From assembly GCF_009915155.1 (NCBI RefSeq), contig NZ_JAABLM010000011.1, positions 48,326 to 112,325 on the forward strand: a DNA stretch of 64,000 nt. Reading direction: 5' to 3'. Position numbers and translations under genes: made by a program. The notes under the pieces are model-generated. The model worked only from the letters and a program-made list of their open reading frames with translations. It had not been told where the DNA came from and ran no database searches. Every line of letters starts with the position of its first letter. The first letter of the stretch is position 1. The stretch comes from Flavobacterium ichthyis. GTDB taxonomy: Bacteria > Bacteroidota > Bacteroidia > Flavobacteriales > Flavobacteriaceae. Of the stretch, positions 52,904 to 62,035 are shown in pieces.

Positions 52904-54670
52904 ATGGCGACAAATTTGCTTCAAAATATTAATTCTCCAGAAGAACTTCGACAAGTTACAGAACAACAATTGCCGCAACTTGCCCGAGAATTACGTGATT
53001 TTATCATCGATGTGGTTTCGGTAAAAGAAGGACATTTAGGAGCGAGTTTGGGAGTGGTTGAACTCACGATTGCTTTGCATTACGTGTTCAATACGCCCGA
53101 AGATTTGCTGGTTTGGGACGTGGGTCATCAGGCTTACGGACATAAAATTTTAACCGGCAGAAAAAATATTTTTGACACCAACAGACAACTTCATGGTATT
53201 TCTGGCTTTCCAAAACGTGCGGAAAGTGAATACGATGCTTTTGGGGTTGGACATTCTTCCACCGCAATTTCTGCCGCTTTAGGAATGGCGATTGCCTCTA
53301 ATTTGCAAGGATTTGACAAAAATCACATTGCCGTTGTAGGCGATGCTTCGATTGCTTCAGGAATGGCGTTTGAAGGATTGAATCACGCTGGTGTTACAGA
53401 TGCTAATTTGCTGGTGATTTTAAACGACAACGCCATCGGCATTGATCCGAGTGTTGGTGCTTTGAAAAATTATTTAACTTCGGTGAAAGAAGGAAAAAAT
53501 CCGCGGCAAAATAATATGATTAAATCCTTGAATTTTGACTACTCGGGACCCATTGACGGACATGATATTTTTACCATTATCAAAGAACTGAAAAGGTTGA
53601 AAGAAAAAAAAGGTCCGAAGTTTTTGCACATTATTACCACCAAAGGCAAAGGTTTGGAACAAGCCGAAAAAGACCAGGTAAAATATCACGCTCCGGGAAA
53701 ATTTGACAAATTAACGGGCGAAATTATTGTTAAGTCGGACGAAAATCTTCCGCCTAAATTTCAGGATGTTTTTGGAACGACACTTTTAGAATTGGCAGAA
53801 AAAAACCAAAAAATTGTGGGAATTACCCCAGCAATGCCTTCGGGAAGTTCGATGAAATTTATGATGGACGCTTTGCCCAACCGTGCTTTTGACGTGGGAA
53901 TTGCCGAACAACATGCCGTAACGCTTGCTGCCGGAATGGCCACACAAGGCATGACGGTTTTTTGCAATATTTATTCTACTTTCTTGCAACGTGCTTACGA
54001 TCAGGTGATTCACGATGTGGCGTTGCAAAATCTTCCCGTGATTTTTTGTTTAGATCGTGCGGGTTTGGTTGGCGAAGATGGCGCGACACATCATGGCGTT
54101 TTTGATTTGGCTTATTTGCGATGCATCCCAAACATGATTATTTTTTCGCCCATGAACGAGATTGCGCTGCGCAATATTTTGTTTACCGCACAATTAGGTT
54201 TGCCAAATCCTATTGCCATTCGTTATCCTCGCGGTCGTGGCGTGGTGGTGAATTGGAAAAAAGATTTTCAAAAAATAGAAATTGGTCAAGCGAAATTGTT
54301 GAAAAACGGAACTGAAATTGCCATTCTTTCAAACGGATTTATTGGCAATAATGTGATTCCGGCATTGGTTGATGTCAAAAATCCACACGATTTTGCCCAT
54401 TATGATTTTCCTTTTGTAAAACCGCTTGACGCAAAATGTTTGCACGAGATTTTTTCGAAGTATAAAAAAATAATTACGCTGGAAGATGGTACAATAAAAG
54501 GCGGTTTTGGGAGTTCTATTATAGAGTTTGCCGCACAACACGGTTACCAAATCCCGATTAAAACGCTGGGAATTCCGGATAAATTTATCGAACATGGAAC
54601 TGTGGAAGAATTGCAGCAAATATGTAAAATTGATATAAAAAGCTTGACAAATATTTTCAATAATATTTAA
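52904..54670 (+). CDS. dxs: 1-deoxy-D-xylulose-5-phosphate synthase
   Basis: First step of the MEP isoprenoid pathway: pyruvate plus glyceraldehyde 3-phosphate to DXP, using thiamine diphosphate. 588 residues with DVGHQAYGHKILTGR, the TPP motif VGDASIASGMAFEGLNHAG and NDN, and the C-terminal half with RAGLVGEDGATHHGVFDLAYL and the transketolase C-domain. DXP also feeds PdxJ, encoded at 1557. Length is near the lower end for Dxs but no domain is missing. Confidence 0.95.
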   Translation: MATNLLQNINSPEELRQVTEQQLPQLARELRDFIIDVVSVKEGHLGASLGVVELTIALHYVFNTPEDLLVWDVGHQAYGHKILTGRKNIFDTNRQLHGISGFPKRAESEYDAFGVGHSSTAISAALGMAIASNLQGFDKNHIAVVGDASIASGMAFEGLNHAGVTDANLLVILNDNAIGIDPSVGALKNYLTSVKEGKNPRQNNMIKSLNFDYSGPIDGHDIFTIIKELKRLKEKKGPKFLHIITTKGKGLEQAEKDQVKYHAPGKFDKLTGEIIVKSDENLPPKFQDVFGTTLLELAEKNQKIVGITPAMPSGSSMKFMMDALPNRAFDVGIAEQHAVTLAAGMATQGMTVFCNIYSTFLQRAYDQVIHDVALQNLPVIFCLDRAGLVGEDGATHHGVFDLAYLRCIPNMIIFSPMNEIALRNILFTAQLGLPNPIAIRYPRGRGVVVNWKKDFQKIEIGQAKLLKNGTEIAILSNGFIGNNVIPALVDVKNPHDFAHYDFPFVKPLDAKCLHEIFSKYKKIITLEDGTIKGGFGSSIIEFAAQHGYQIPIKTLGIPDKFIEHGTVEELQQICKIDIKSLTNIFNNI

Positions 54671-54710
54671 AAATAAGCATTTTTGCATTTTTAAAAACTT
54701 AACTACCACC

Positions 54711-55682
54711 ATGAGGTCATTTCTAATAACTTTAGGGTTATTTTTTTCATTTGTTACTGCAAAATCCCAAACTGGCGATACTATTGTTGCCAAAAGTGTT
54801 GACACGATTAAACCTCCAAAAGAAGTTTCGCATTGGGAACGCAAAAATATTTTAGGTTTTGATTTAAGCGAAATTGCCTTTGTTAACTGGGCTGCCGGAG
54901 GAAACAGTTCTATTTCAGGATTGTTGAAAGGAAATTTTATCCGAAAATACGAAAATGGAAACCTTCGCTGGAACAATGAAATGATCATTCGTTATGGAGT
55001 AAGTAAGCAAGATGGTATAGAACTTAGAAAAACCGATGATGCTTTTCAGTTTAATTCAACTTTCGGTTACCGAAAAGACACGACTTCGAACTGGTTTCAC
55101 TCTGCGAAATTTACTTTTAGTACACAATTTACAAACGGTTATGCCTATCCTAACACAGAAGTGTCCATTTCCACTCCTTTTGCACCAGCTTACACATTTT
55201 TTGGTTTTGGAGCGGAATATCATAATAAGCCTATTAATCTTAACTTATATCTTTCGCCATTGACTTTTAAAAATACTTTAGTATTAAATCAAAGGTTAGC
55301 AAATCAAGGGGCTTTTGGAGTTACCAGAGCGGTTATTGATCCCGTCACCGGCGAGGTAATTGTTCCTGGAAAAAAATCTCGAACGGAAGTGGGTATTTTA
55401 ATTACGGCTGCTCACAAAGCCGAAATCATAAAAAATATTAATCTCGAAAATAAATTACAACTTTACACCGATTACCTCAACAACTTTGGGAATATTGATA
55501 TTGATTGGCAAATGCAACTTGATTTTGTAGTCAACAAATATGTTCGGGCAAATATCAATACGCATCTAATTTACGACCACGACATTAAAGCCAAAGAAGA
55601 AATTAATGGCGAACAAGTGACAGTTGGACCCAAAATTCAATTTAAGCAAGCTTTGGGAATTGGCTTGATTTACAGTTTTTAA
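54711..55682 (+). CDS. DUF3078 domain outer-membrane-type protein
   Basis: 323 residues with signal peptide (MRSFLITLGLFFSFVTAKSQ). The mature part repeats aromatic-glycine strands (LGFDLSEIAFVNWAAGGNSS and YGVSKQDGIELRKTDDAFQF), the DUF3078 hallmark, and ends with an aromatic residue, consistent with an outer-membrane barrel. Function is unknown. It is 40 bases downstream of dxs in the same direction and overlaps the stop of the convergent dgt gene by 4 bases. Confidence 0.82.
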   Translation: MRSFLITLGLFFSFVTAKSQTGDTIVAKSVDTIKPPKEVSHWERKNILGFDLSEIAFVNWAAGGNSSISGLLKGNFIRKYENGNLRWNNEMIIRYGVSKQDGIELRKTDDAFQFNSTFGYRKDTTSNWFHSAKFTFSTQFTNGYAYPNTEVSISTPFAPAYTFFGFGAEYHNKPINLNLYLSPLTFKNTLVLNQRLANQGAFGVTRAVIDPVTGEVIVPGKKSRTEVGILITAAHKAEIIKNINLENKLQLYTDYLNNFGNIDIDWQMQLDFVVNKYVRANINTHLIYDHDIKAKEEINGEQVTVGPKIQFKQALGIGLIYSF

Positions 55683-57025
55683 AGTTTTTTCTTACCTTTA
55701 ATCGTGTTGAAAAGTTCTAAAGCGTTTCCGTCAGTTAATAACGATACGAAGTGGCAAATGTGAAGCAATCTTTCGTAAGTTGAATTTTTTTCAATCGTAA
55801 ATTTTTCTGGAAGCAACTTAAGTATCAGCTTGTCGTAATTAGATAAATTTCCGTTTGCCGAATTTTCAAACGCTGTAATAAATTTGTCCAACAAAGTTTG
55901 AATAATTTGGTAGCCCACAATTTCTTTTTCAACCACTTCCCTACTTTGGTAAATATTTTTCACGCTTAACGCAATAATATCATTCATTTGCGCAACATAT
56001 TTGCTTTTTTCGGTTAAGGCAAATGGAAATTTTCCTTGTAAAATAAGGGATTCGTTTTCCACAAAAATTTTCACAACATCCTGAATCAAACTGCCTATTG
56101 CCAAAGCTCTAAGGTAACTAATTCGATCTTCTTTGGTAACTAATGCGTTAAATTTTGGCGTATCAATGTTATCCCGAACCAAATTAATCAGGTATTCTAA
56201 AGCATAATCTTCGGAAACCAAACCGAGATTGATGCCGTCTTCAAAATCAATAATGGTATAGCAAATATCATCAGCAGCTTCCACCAAATAGGCTAATGGA
56301 TGGCGCTCGAAACCAATATCGTTTCCGGTTTTATTTGAAATCAAACCCAAATCTTGCGCAACTTCGGTAAAAAATTCTTTATCAATTTGGAAAAAACCAT
56401 ATTTTTTGTCGGCGATATTTTGCGTGGGTTTTTTAGGAAGCGACTCTTTTGGGTATTTCATAAAAGCCCCCAAAGTAGCGTAAGACAATCGCAAACCGCC
56501 GTCAATTCCGGGACGAGAAGCCGAAAGCAGTGAAAAACCGTTGGCATTTCCTTCAAAATCAATTAAATCTTGCCATTCTTTTTCGGTCATTTTTGATTGA
56601 AAAATTTTCCCGTTTCCGTTTTTAAAATATTCGCCAATGGCTTTTTCTCCAGAATGCCCAAACGGCGGATTCCCGATGTCGTGAGCCAAAGCTGCCGCTG
56701 CTACAATTGCTCCGAAATCATTGGGTTGGTAACCGTGAATTTCTTGCAAATGTGGATATTTTTCAATGATTTTTTTTCCAACCAAACGACCAATTGATCG
56801 ACCCACGACCGAAACTTCCAAACTATGGGTTAATCTGGTATGAACGAAATCGGTTTTAGAAAGCGGAATTACTTGGGTTTTATCTTGCAAACTGCGAAAT
56901 GGTGCCGAAAAAATAATTCGGTCGTAATCTACCTCAAATCCCAAACGGGTATCGTCTTGTTCTTTGCGGAGGCGTTTATTTTTGTCGCCTTGTTTTTTGA
57001 GAGAAAGGAGTTGTTCCCAGGTCAT
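55679..57025 (-). CDS. dgt: Deoxyguanosinetriphosphate triphosphohydrolase-like protein
   Basis: 448 residues, HD-domain enzyme. RLTHSLEVSVVGRSIGR with His67 and LAHDIGNPPFGHSGEKAI with the His115-Asp116 pair hold the metal. Dgt hydrolyses dGTP (and in homologues other dNTPs) to the nucleoside and triphosphate, controlling dNTP pools and limiting phage. No signal peptide, cytoplasmic. Specificity cannot be judged from sequence. Upstream is a 377-bp repeat-rich gap without a visible -7 box. Confidence 0.88.
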   Translation of the reverse strand: MTWEQLLSLKKQGDKNKRLRKEQDDTRLGFEVDYDRIIFSAPFRSLQDKTQVIPLSKTDFVHTRLTHSLEVSVVGRSIGRLVGKKIIEKYPHLQEIHGYQPNDFGAIVAAAALAHDIGNPPFGHSGEKAIGEYFKNGNGKIFQSKMTEKEWQDLIDFEGNANGFSLLSASRPGIDGGLRLSYATLGAFMKYPKESLPKKPTQNIADKKYGFFQIDKEFFTEVAQDLGLISNKTGNDIGFERHPLAYLVEAADDICYTIIDFEDGINLGLVSEDYALEYLINLVRDNIDTPKFNALVTKEDRISYLRALAIGSLIQDVVKIFVENESLILQGKFPFALTEKSKYVAQMNDIIALSVKNIYQSREVVEKEIVGYQIIQTLLDKFITAFENSANGNLSNYDKLILKLLPEKFTIEKNSTYERLLHICHFVSLLTDGNALELFNTIKGKKKL

Positions 57026-57097
57026 TTGATTTAGGGTTTATGATATATGATTTAATTGCTATAGATTTTCAGGGTTGTATTGATCTATCTCCGAGTT

Positions 57098-57186
57098 TGG
57101 AATTTAAATTTTTTAAAATTATAATTTTAACCGCAATCCCGAAGCTTCGGGAACAAGGTTTTCTCGCAAAGGTCGCAAAGTTTTTT
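57098..57186 (+). repeat. Second dispersed repeat family, copy 1
   Basis: TTGGAATTTAAA..., TTAACCGCAA, the palindrome TCCCGAAGCTTCGGGA and TTCTCGCAAAGGTCGCAAAG. The first two blocks and the CGCAAAG part also appear at 63917-64000. Confidence 0.5.
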
Positions 57187-57245
57187 ATTTAATTTTTAGA
57201 TTGAAATTAAATTTTACCATATCAGGAATTTAAGGACATTGAAGG

Positions 57246-57280
57246 AATTTTTCTCGCAAAGCCCCGAAGGCGCGAAGTTT
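57246..57280 (+). repeat. Second dispersed repeat family, partial copy 2
   Basis: TTTTTCTCGCAAAGCCCCGA followed by AGGCGCGAAG, the CGCAAAG module alone. Confidence 0.4.
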
Positions 57281-57402
57281 ATTATTTGATTTTTGAAATT
57301 GAAATTGTCATTGAAATTGTATTTACTTTAGCCTTGGAATTTGGACACGAGCGATTAGCGAACAGGCGAAGCAATTTTTTTACTGGATTTTTGCGTTAGC
57401 AT

Positions 57403-57912
57403 TTACTCCTCTGCACCAATTTTATCAAGGGAATAAAAAATTTCTTTTTGTTTACGAAGTAAATTTTTATCCACGACGTAAGTACGCGAAAGTTTGTCGT
57501 GCCAACCTTTTCCAGGTGTTCCCAAAAAAGAAAACTGTTCGAATGGAATTAACCGGCAAACGGTTCGAAGCATAATATCTTGATAGCTTGGTTTTTCACC
57601 AAATTCGTTTACCACAATGGTTTGGGTGATAAATTTTCCGATGGTTGCCGAGAAGAAAATTTCGAATAAATTGTAATAAATCAATACGATGATGGCTCCT
57701 AAAACATACTCGTGCAAGCGGTTCATATTTTCCATTTTTTCTATAAAAAGCTCGTTACCGTTAAAGGCGGCGACTAATGCCACCACGAAAACCAAACCTA
57801 CAAAAAGGATAATTTGAAAAATATAATCAATGATGTAATTGGCAAAACGGATTCCGTTAGAAGCGAGGACTTTTTCATCGACCAAGTAAGGTTGTCGTTG
57901 TCTGTATTCCAT
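57403..57912 (-). CDS. RDD family membrane protein
   Basis: 169 residues with three predicted helices (about 24-52, 64-92 and a shorter one near 95-115). The conserved Arg-Asp-Asp type positions occur as IRFANYIIDYIFQ and the later TIGKFITQTIVV, RTVCRLIPFEQF. RDD proteins are of mixed or unknown function, some linked to ion transport. Its transcript would start just upstream of a hairpin (57934-57961), which may act as an attenuator. Confidence 0.82.
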   Translation of the reverse strand: MEYRQRQPYLVDEKVLASNGIRFANYIIDYIFQIILFVGLVFVVALVAAFNGNELFIEKMENMNRLHEYVLGAIIVLIYYNLFEIFFSATIGKFITQTIVVNEFGEKPSYQDIMLRTVCRLIPFEQFSFLGTPGKGWHDKLSRTYVVDKNLLRKQKEIFYSLDKIGAEE

Positions 57913-57921
57913 ATTTTTTGA

Positions 57922-57961
57922 AAATAAAAAATTAAAACAGCCACCGGATGGCAGCTGTTTT
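57922..57961 (-). terminator. Hairpin terminator between the small membrane protein and RDD genes
   Basis: Minus strand arms AAAACAGC and GCTGTTTT around a 12-base loop, followed by T-rich sequence. A -7 box TACCTTTG (57962-57969) lies immediately before it on the same strand, so it may sit in the RDD leader. Confidence 0.7.
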
Positions 57962-57969
57962 CAAAGGTA
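57962..57969 (-). promoter_or_regulatory. -7 box directly before a hairpin, RDD gene
   Basis: Minus strand TACCTTTG, matching TAnnTTTG. The predicted transcript start falls inside the following hairpin. No -33 TTG at the usual distance. Confidence 0.4.
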
Positions 57970-58041
57970 AATTATTTTGATCTAATAGCCTTGCTGATTA
58001 TTGCATTTCCATGACACAAATCAAGGAACGAGATTATGTGT

Positions 58042-58314
58042 TTAAGAAAAAAGCATAACCAATATTATTAAAACCGAATACAATAGTGCTAAGTGCACTC
58101 TATTAATAAAAAAAGTATTTCCTTGTCCTTCATCATCCCTTTGCAACTGGACTGATTCGAAAACGATATACGGAATTAAAAAGGCTAAGTAAATGACCTT
58201 TAAGTATAATGCATCAATATTAAAAGCATTATTGAACACCCATTGGTAGAAGAATAAGACGGACAGTATGTAAAACGCAATTTTTAAATATTTGCGGATC
58301 TTGTTAGTTTCCAT
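58042..58314 (-). CDS. Small three-helix membrane protein, partner of the upstream lipoprotein
   Basis: 90 residues with three predicted membrane helices (about 9-26, 35-53 and 70-89) and a short charged loop (QLQRDDEGQGNT). I do not recognise a family. Its start overlaps the end of the lipoprotein gene by 11 bases, so the two are translationally coupled. Size and topology are like bacteriocin-immunity proteins, but that is inference only. Confidence 0.7.
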   Translation of the reverse strand: METNKIRKYLKIAFYILSVLFFYQWVFNNAFNIDALYLKVIYLAFLIPYIVFESVQLQRDDEGQGNTFFINRVHLALLYSVLIILVMLFS

Positions 58315-58990
58315 TTAGACAATCTCTATAGTCTCGCTTTGCTTGACTGCTGCAATTCGCTGCTATTGCCAATACTCCGACACCTCCAACAGCACATGCC
58401 GCCGGAGTGCCGAACCAACAACCACCAAATAGTATCCCCCAATTTATCAAAGCTTCATTAGCACAATCTTCTCTATCAATCGCGTACTGCTGGCTACACG
58501 TTCGTGCGAGTACAGAATTTTCAGGTACAGGAAAAACTGGAAAGTCGATGGGATTTTTGATTAATTCTGTTTCAATTGCATCAACGATAAGTTTTTCTCT
58601 TTCCTCAGCGTCCATGCTCATAAACTGTTCAGTTTGTAATGCTTTGGCATTTTCTATTTGTTTATTTAAGAGACCGAATATCTTTTCATGATTAATCATG
58701 CCTGTTTCCGCAAGAGCTAATTCAATTTTTTTTCGATCGCTAGAACCTTCTAATTCTGCGTACGGAAATTCATCGAAGTTCAGATTCTGCTCCTCATTCA
58801 TTAACAGCAGGATTTCATTACTTAATTCGACATGGGTTTTCGCAAATTCTTCAATCACCTTATTGCTAGAGGCTTTTGAGCGAGAGAGGGATTTCTCAGA
58901 ACCAATTGCGGAATTATCTACGATATCCTTATCAGAATCACAACCAAGCAACATGAAGAACAAACCTAAAAAAACTAAAATTTTTTTCAT
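58304..58990 (-). CDS. Lipoprotein with C-terminal six-cysteine hydrophobic hairpin
   Basis: 228 residues. Lipoprotein signal (FLGLFFMLLGC, Cys17). Residues 18-155 are Glu/Lys-rich and helical (likely coiled). Residues 165-224 hold six Cys: two similar C-x10-C units (CSQQYAIDREDC at 165-176 and CSSQAKRDYRDC at 213-224) flank a Gly/Ala-rich hydrophobic stretch (177-212) with Cys191 and Cys199. This suggests a disulfide-clamped membrane-active hairpin. I do not recognise the family. No promoter box seen. Confidence 0.75.
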   Translation of the reverse strand: MKKILVFLGLFFMLLGCDSDKDIVDNSAIGSEKSLSRSKASSNKVIEEFAKTHVELSNEILLLMNEEQNLNFDEFPYAELEGSSDRKKIELALAETGMINHEKIFGLLNKQIENAKALQTEQFMSMDAEEREKLIVDAIETELIKNPIDFPVFPVPENSVLARTCSQQYAIDREDCANEALINWGILFGGCWFGTPAACAVGGVGVLAIAANCSSQAKRDYRDCLNGN

Positions 58991-59304
58991 AATAAAAGTA
59001 CACCCTTGCTTTCGCCATTCACGAGAACTTTAGGATAATTGGTTTTAGTTAAGTGTCCCGTATAATCAATACTCCGGGAAAATTTGGCGTTTAGTAATGA
59101 TTCGCGACTCATTATTTGTCACACATCTTTTCTTTTTGGCATTGATTTGGCTAATTAAAAAAAAAACGAATTAACAAATGTTTTGTTATATAAATTTATT
59201 TTACAGTAAAAATAATAAATTTTGTTTCAGCCTGTAGTATTTTTTAAATAAAAAAACAGCCACCGAAGCAGCTGTTTTATTGAGGAAATAGTGAAAATTT
59301 ATTG
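58991..59304. other. Gene-free region between nrdA and the lipoprotein gene
   Basis: 314 bp. Holds the nrdA terminator (59248-59279) and AT-rich sequence. A weak sigma-54-like match at 59136-59152 points to the plus strand but no plus-strand gene follows. Nothing else recognised. Confidence 0.5.
59248..59279 (-). terminator. Terminator of nrdA
   Basis: Minus strand AAAACAGC/GCTGTTTT hairpin around a 10-base loop, 26 bases downstream of the nrdA stop, followed by a T-run. Very similar arms occur in the hairpin at 57934-57961. Confidence 0.82.
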
Positions 59305-61749
59305 TTAAGACCCACACATTTCACAGTCGTCTGGTTCTGCGTTGCGAGATCTTTCGATCATGGCACGAAATTCATCGGCGGCGATGGGTTGTACTTCCGC
59401 CATTGCTGGAGCAGTTTGTTGTACAGGTCCGTTTAATGCCGAAGCCATTTGTGTTTCAATGGCAACTGGTTCCGCTTTTTTATCGTTATTCAACGTAAAC
59501 TTAATTGCATCCACTGCAGATTTTGTTCTTAAATAATACATTCCGGTTTTTAAGCCTGATTGCCATGCATAGAAATGCATTGAAGTTAATTTAGCGAAAT
59601 TGGCGTTTTCCATGAATAAATTCAACGACTGTGACTGATCGATGAAATAACCACGTTGGCGCGACATATCCAGAATATCTTTCATTGACATTTCCCAAAC
59701 GGTTTTGTACAATTCTTTGATATCCGCCGGAATCACATCAATGTTCTGAATCGATCCGTTGTAACGCATGATTTCTTGTTTTAAACTATCGTTCCACAAA
59801 CCAAGGTTTACCAAATCTTCCAATAAATGTTTGTTTACCACAATAAATTCTCCTGAAAGCGTTCTTCTTGTGTAAATATTGGAAGTGTAAGGTTCAAACG
59901 CTTCGTTGTTTCCTAAAATTTGTGAGGTAGAAGCCGTTGGCATTGGTGCTACCAAAAGTGAATTTCTCACACCATTTTGCAACACTTCTTTTCGTAAATT
60001 ATCCCAATCCCATCTTCCGGAAAGATCCGCATCTTTTAATCCCCAAAGGTTAAACTGAAATTCCCCTTGCGAAATTGGCGAACCTTCGTAGGTAGAATAA
60101 GGTCCTTCTACTTTTGACAATTCCATTGAAGCGGTAACGGCTGCAAAATATAAAGTTTCAAAAATTTCTTGGTTTAACTGTTTGGCTTCATCGCTGGTAA
60201 ATGGCAATCTCAACATAATAAAAGCATCTGCCAATCCTTGAACCCCTAAACCAACTGGACGGTGACGCATGTTGCTGTTTTCTGCTTCTTTTACCGGATA
60301 ATAATTTCTGTCGATTACGCGGTTTAAGTTAAGCGTGACACGTTTGGTAACTTCGTATAATTTTTGGTGGTCGAATTTTCCATTCTCGATAAACATCGGC
60401 AACGAAATAGAAGCCAAGTTACAAACCGCCACTTCGTCTGGCGAAGTATATTCAATAATTTCCGTACAAAGGTTAGACGATCGAATCGTTCCCAGATTTT
60501 TTTGGTTCGATTTTCTGTTTGCCGCATCTTTGTACAACATATATGGCAAACCTGTTTCTACCTGAGATTCTAATATTTTTTCCCAAATATCACGTGCTTT
60601 AACCGTTCTTCTGCCTTTTCCTTCGGTTTCATATTTTAGGTACAAAGCTTCAAATTCTTCACTATGTGTGTCGCTTAATCCCGGACATTCATTTGGACAC
60701 ATCAACGTCCAGGTGGTATCTTCCTGAACACGTTTCATGAACAAATCCGGAATCCACATTCCTAAAAATAAATCGCGGGTACGCATTTCTTCTTTTCCGT
60801 GATTTTTTCTCAAATCCAAGAAATCAAAAATATCGGCATGCCAAGGTTCAATGTACATCGCAAAACTTCCTTTGCGTTTTCCACCACCTTGATCTACGTA
60901 ACGAGCCGTCATGTCAAAAACACGCAACATCGGCACAATTCCGTTTGATGTTCCGTTGGTTCCACTGATGTAACTTCCCGTTGCGCGAATATTGTGAATA
61001 GCCAAACCAATTCCTCCAGCAGATTGCGAAATTTTCGCCGTTTGTTTCAGCGTATCATAAATACCGTCAATGCTGTCATCTTTCATCGTTAATAAAAAAC
61101 AAGACGACATTTGCGGTTTTGGTGTTCCCGAATTAAACAAAGTTGGCGTAGCGTGTGTGAAATATTTTTTCGACATCAAATCGTAGGTTTCAATCACCGA
61201 ATCTAAGTCGTTTAAATGAATTCCTACAGCAACACGCATCAACATATGTTGTGGACGCTCAACAATTTTGCCATTAATTTTTAGCAAATACGAACGCTCT
61301 AACGTTTTAAAACCAAAATAATCATAATTGAAATCGCGGGTATAAATCACGTGCGAATCTAAAAATTCTGCGTTTTCCATAATCGCAGCATGAACCTCAT
61401 CAGACAACAAAGGAGCACGCTGTCCCGTTCTCGGATTCACATAATGATACATATCGTTCATCGTTTCCGAGAATGATTTTTTTGTATTAGAATGTAGGTT
61501 AGAAATAGCAATTCTCGCCGCCAATTGTGCATAATCCGGATGCGTAATCGTCATGGCAGCAGCCGTTTCCGCTGCTAAATTATCCAGTTCAGAAGTGGCA
61601 ACGCCATCATACAAACCTTCAATAACTCGCATCGCAACTTTCACAGGATCAACATGATAGTTCAATCCGTAGCACAATTTTTTAATGCGTTCCGTAATCT
61701 TGTCAAACATTACCGGCTCTTTTTTACCGTCTCTTTTTACTACGTACAT
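59305..61749 (-). CDS. nrdA: Ribonucleoside-diphosphate reductase alpha subunit (class Ia)
   Basis: Reduces ribonucleoside diphosphates to deoxy forms with NrdB. 814 residues: N-terminal ATP-cone ([20 protein letters not shown]), barrel with the redox Cys in PQMSSCFLL, the catalytic loop SNLCTEI with Cys and Glu, [10 protein letters not shown], and a C-terminal CEMCG pair for thioredoxin-linked reduction. The ATP-cone implies dATP feedback. It follows nrdB, with a 286-bp gap holding repeat copy E and a short tandem-like stretch. Confidence 0.95.
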   Translation of the reverse strand: MYVVKRDGKKEPVMFDKITERIKKLCYGLNYHVDPVKVAMRVIEGLYDGVATSELDNLAAETAAAMTITHPDYAQLAARIAISNLHSNTKKSFSETMNDMYHYVNPRTGQRAPLLSDEVHAAIMENAEFLDSHVIYTRDFNYDYFGFKTLERSYLLKINGKIVERPQHMLMRVAVGIHLNDLDSVIETYDLMSKKYFTHATPTLFNSGTPKPQMSSCFLLTMKDDSIDGIYDTLKQTAKISQSAGGIGLAIHNIRATGSYISGTNGTSNGIVPMLRVFDMTARYVDQGGGKRKGSFAMYIEPWHADIFDFLDLRKNHGKEEMRTRDLFLGMWIPDLFMKRVQEDTTWTLMCPNECPGLSDTHSEEFEALYLKYETEGKGRRTVKARDIWEKILESQVETGLPYMLYKDAANRKSNQKNLGTIRSSNLCTEIIEYTSPDEVAVCNLASISLPMFIENGKFDHQKLYEVTKRVTLNLNRVIDRNYYPVKEAENSNMRHRPVGLGVQGLADAFIMLRLPFTSDEAKQLNQEIFETLYFAAVTASMELSKVEGPYSTYEGSPISQGEFQFNLWGLKDADLSGRWDWDNLRKEVLQNGVRNSLLVAPMPTASTSQILGNNEAFEPYTSNIYTRRTLSGEFIVVNKHLLEDLVNLGLWNDSLKQEIMRYNGSIQNIDVIPADIKELYKTVWEMSMKDILDMSRQRGYFIDQSQSLNLFMENANFAKLTSMHFYAWQSGLKTGMYYLRTKSAVDAIKFTLNNDKKAEPVAIETQMASALNGPVQQTAPAMAEVQPIAADEFRAMIERSRNAEPDDCEMCGS

Positions 61750-61829
61750 AAATTTGGTTTTTTAGTGAAAGCAAAGAATCCCTTCTCGCCTTCGGGGGTT
61801 ATTTGTAATCTTTATTTTTATTTTTTTTT

Positions 61830-61913
61830 GGAGCAAATTCCCGTTACAATCTTTTGTTTAAAAAAAAAAAGGATTTCCACTGCTCCCGAAACTTCGGGAC
61901 GGGGCAAGGCCAT
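61830..61913 (-). repeat. Dispersed nested-palindrome element, copy E (short form)
   Basis: On the minus strand: GTCCCGAAGTTTCGGGAG, GCAGTGGAAATCC, an A/T run, CAAAAGATTGTAACGGG and AATTTGCTCC. It has the outer blocks of the family but the core CTTGCAG hairpin is deleted. Located between nrdB and nrdA. Confidence 0.6.
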
Positions 61914-61955
61914 CTGCTACCATTCAAAAAAATGTATTCTAATTTTTGTTTCAGA

Positions 61956-62035
61956 TAATTCAAAGATTCAAAGATTTAAAAACCTGAAACTATGAAACTC
62001 TTAAACTCTTAAACCTGAAACTCTGCAACTCGAAA
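61956..62035. repeat. Short tandem-like low-complexity repeat between nrdB and nrdA
   Basis: Consecutive variants of an AAACTCTTAAACCTGAAACT-like unit, next to ATTCAAAGATTCAAAGATTT. Directly abuts the nrdB stop. No function seen. Confidence 0.45.

Larger units (their letters stand above)
57026..57402. other. 377-bp intergenic region with degenerate repeats
   Basis: Contains a 16-bp perfect palindrome TCCCGAAGCTTCGGGA (57137-57152), two blocks with TTTCTCGCAAAG (57161-57180 and 57249-57278) and AT-rich filler. No open frame with coding character. Related sequence recurs at the right window edge. Confidence 0.55.

Noticed and set aside
54329..54988. 219-residue antisense frame across the dxs end and DUF3078 start
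   Set aside because: Lies entirely opposite two well supported genes, with no recognisable motif.
59136..59152. TTGGCATTGATTTGGCT, a weaker sigma-54-like match on the plus strand
   Set aside because: GG/GC spacing fits, but the -24 box is imperfect and no plus-strand gene or RNA structure follows before the convergent nrdA gene.
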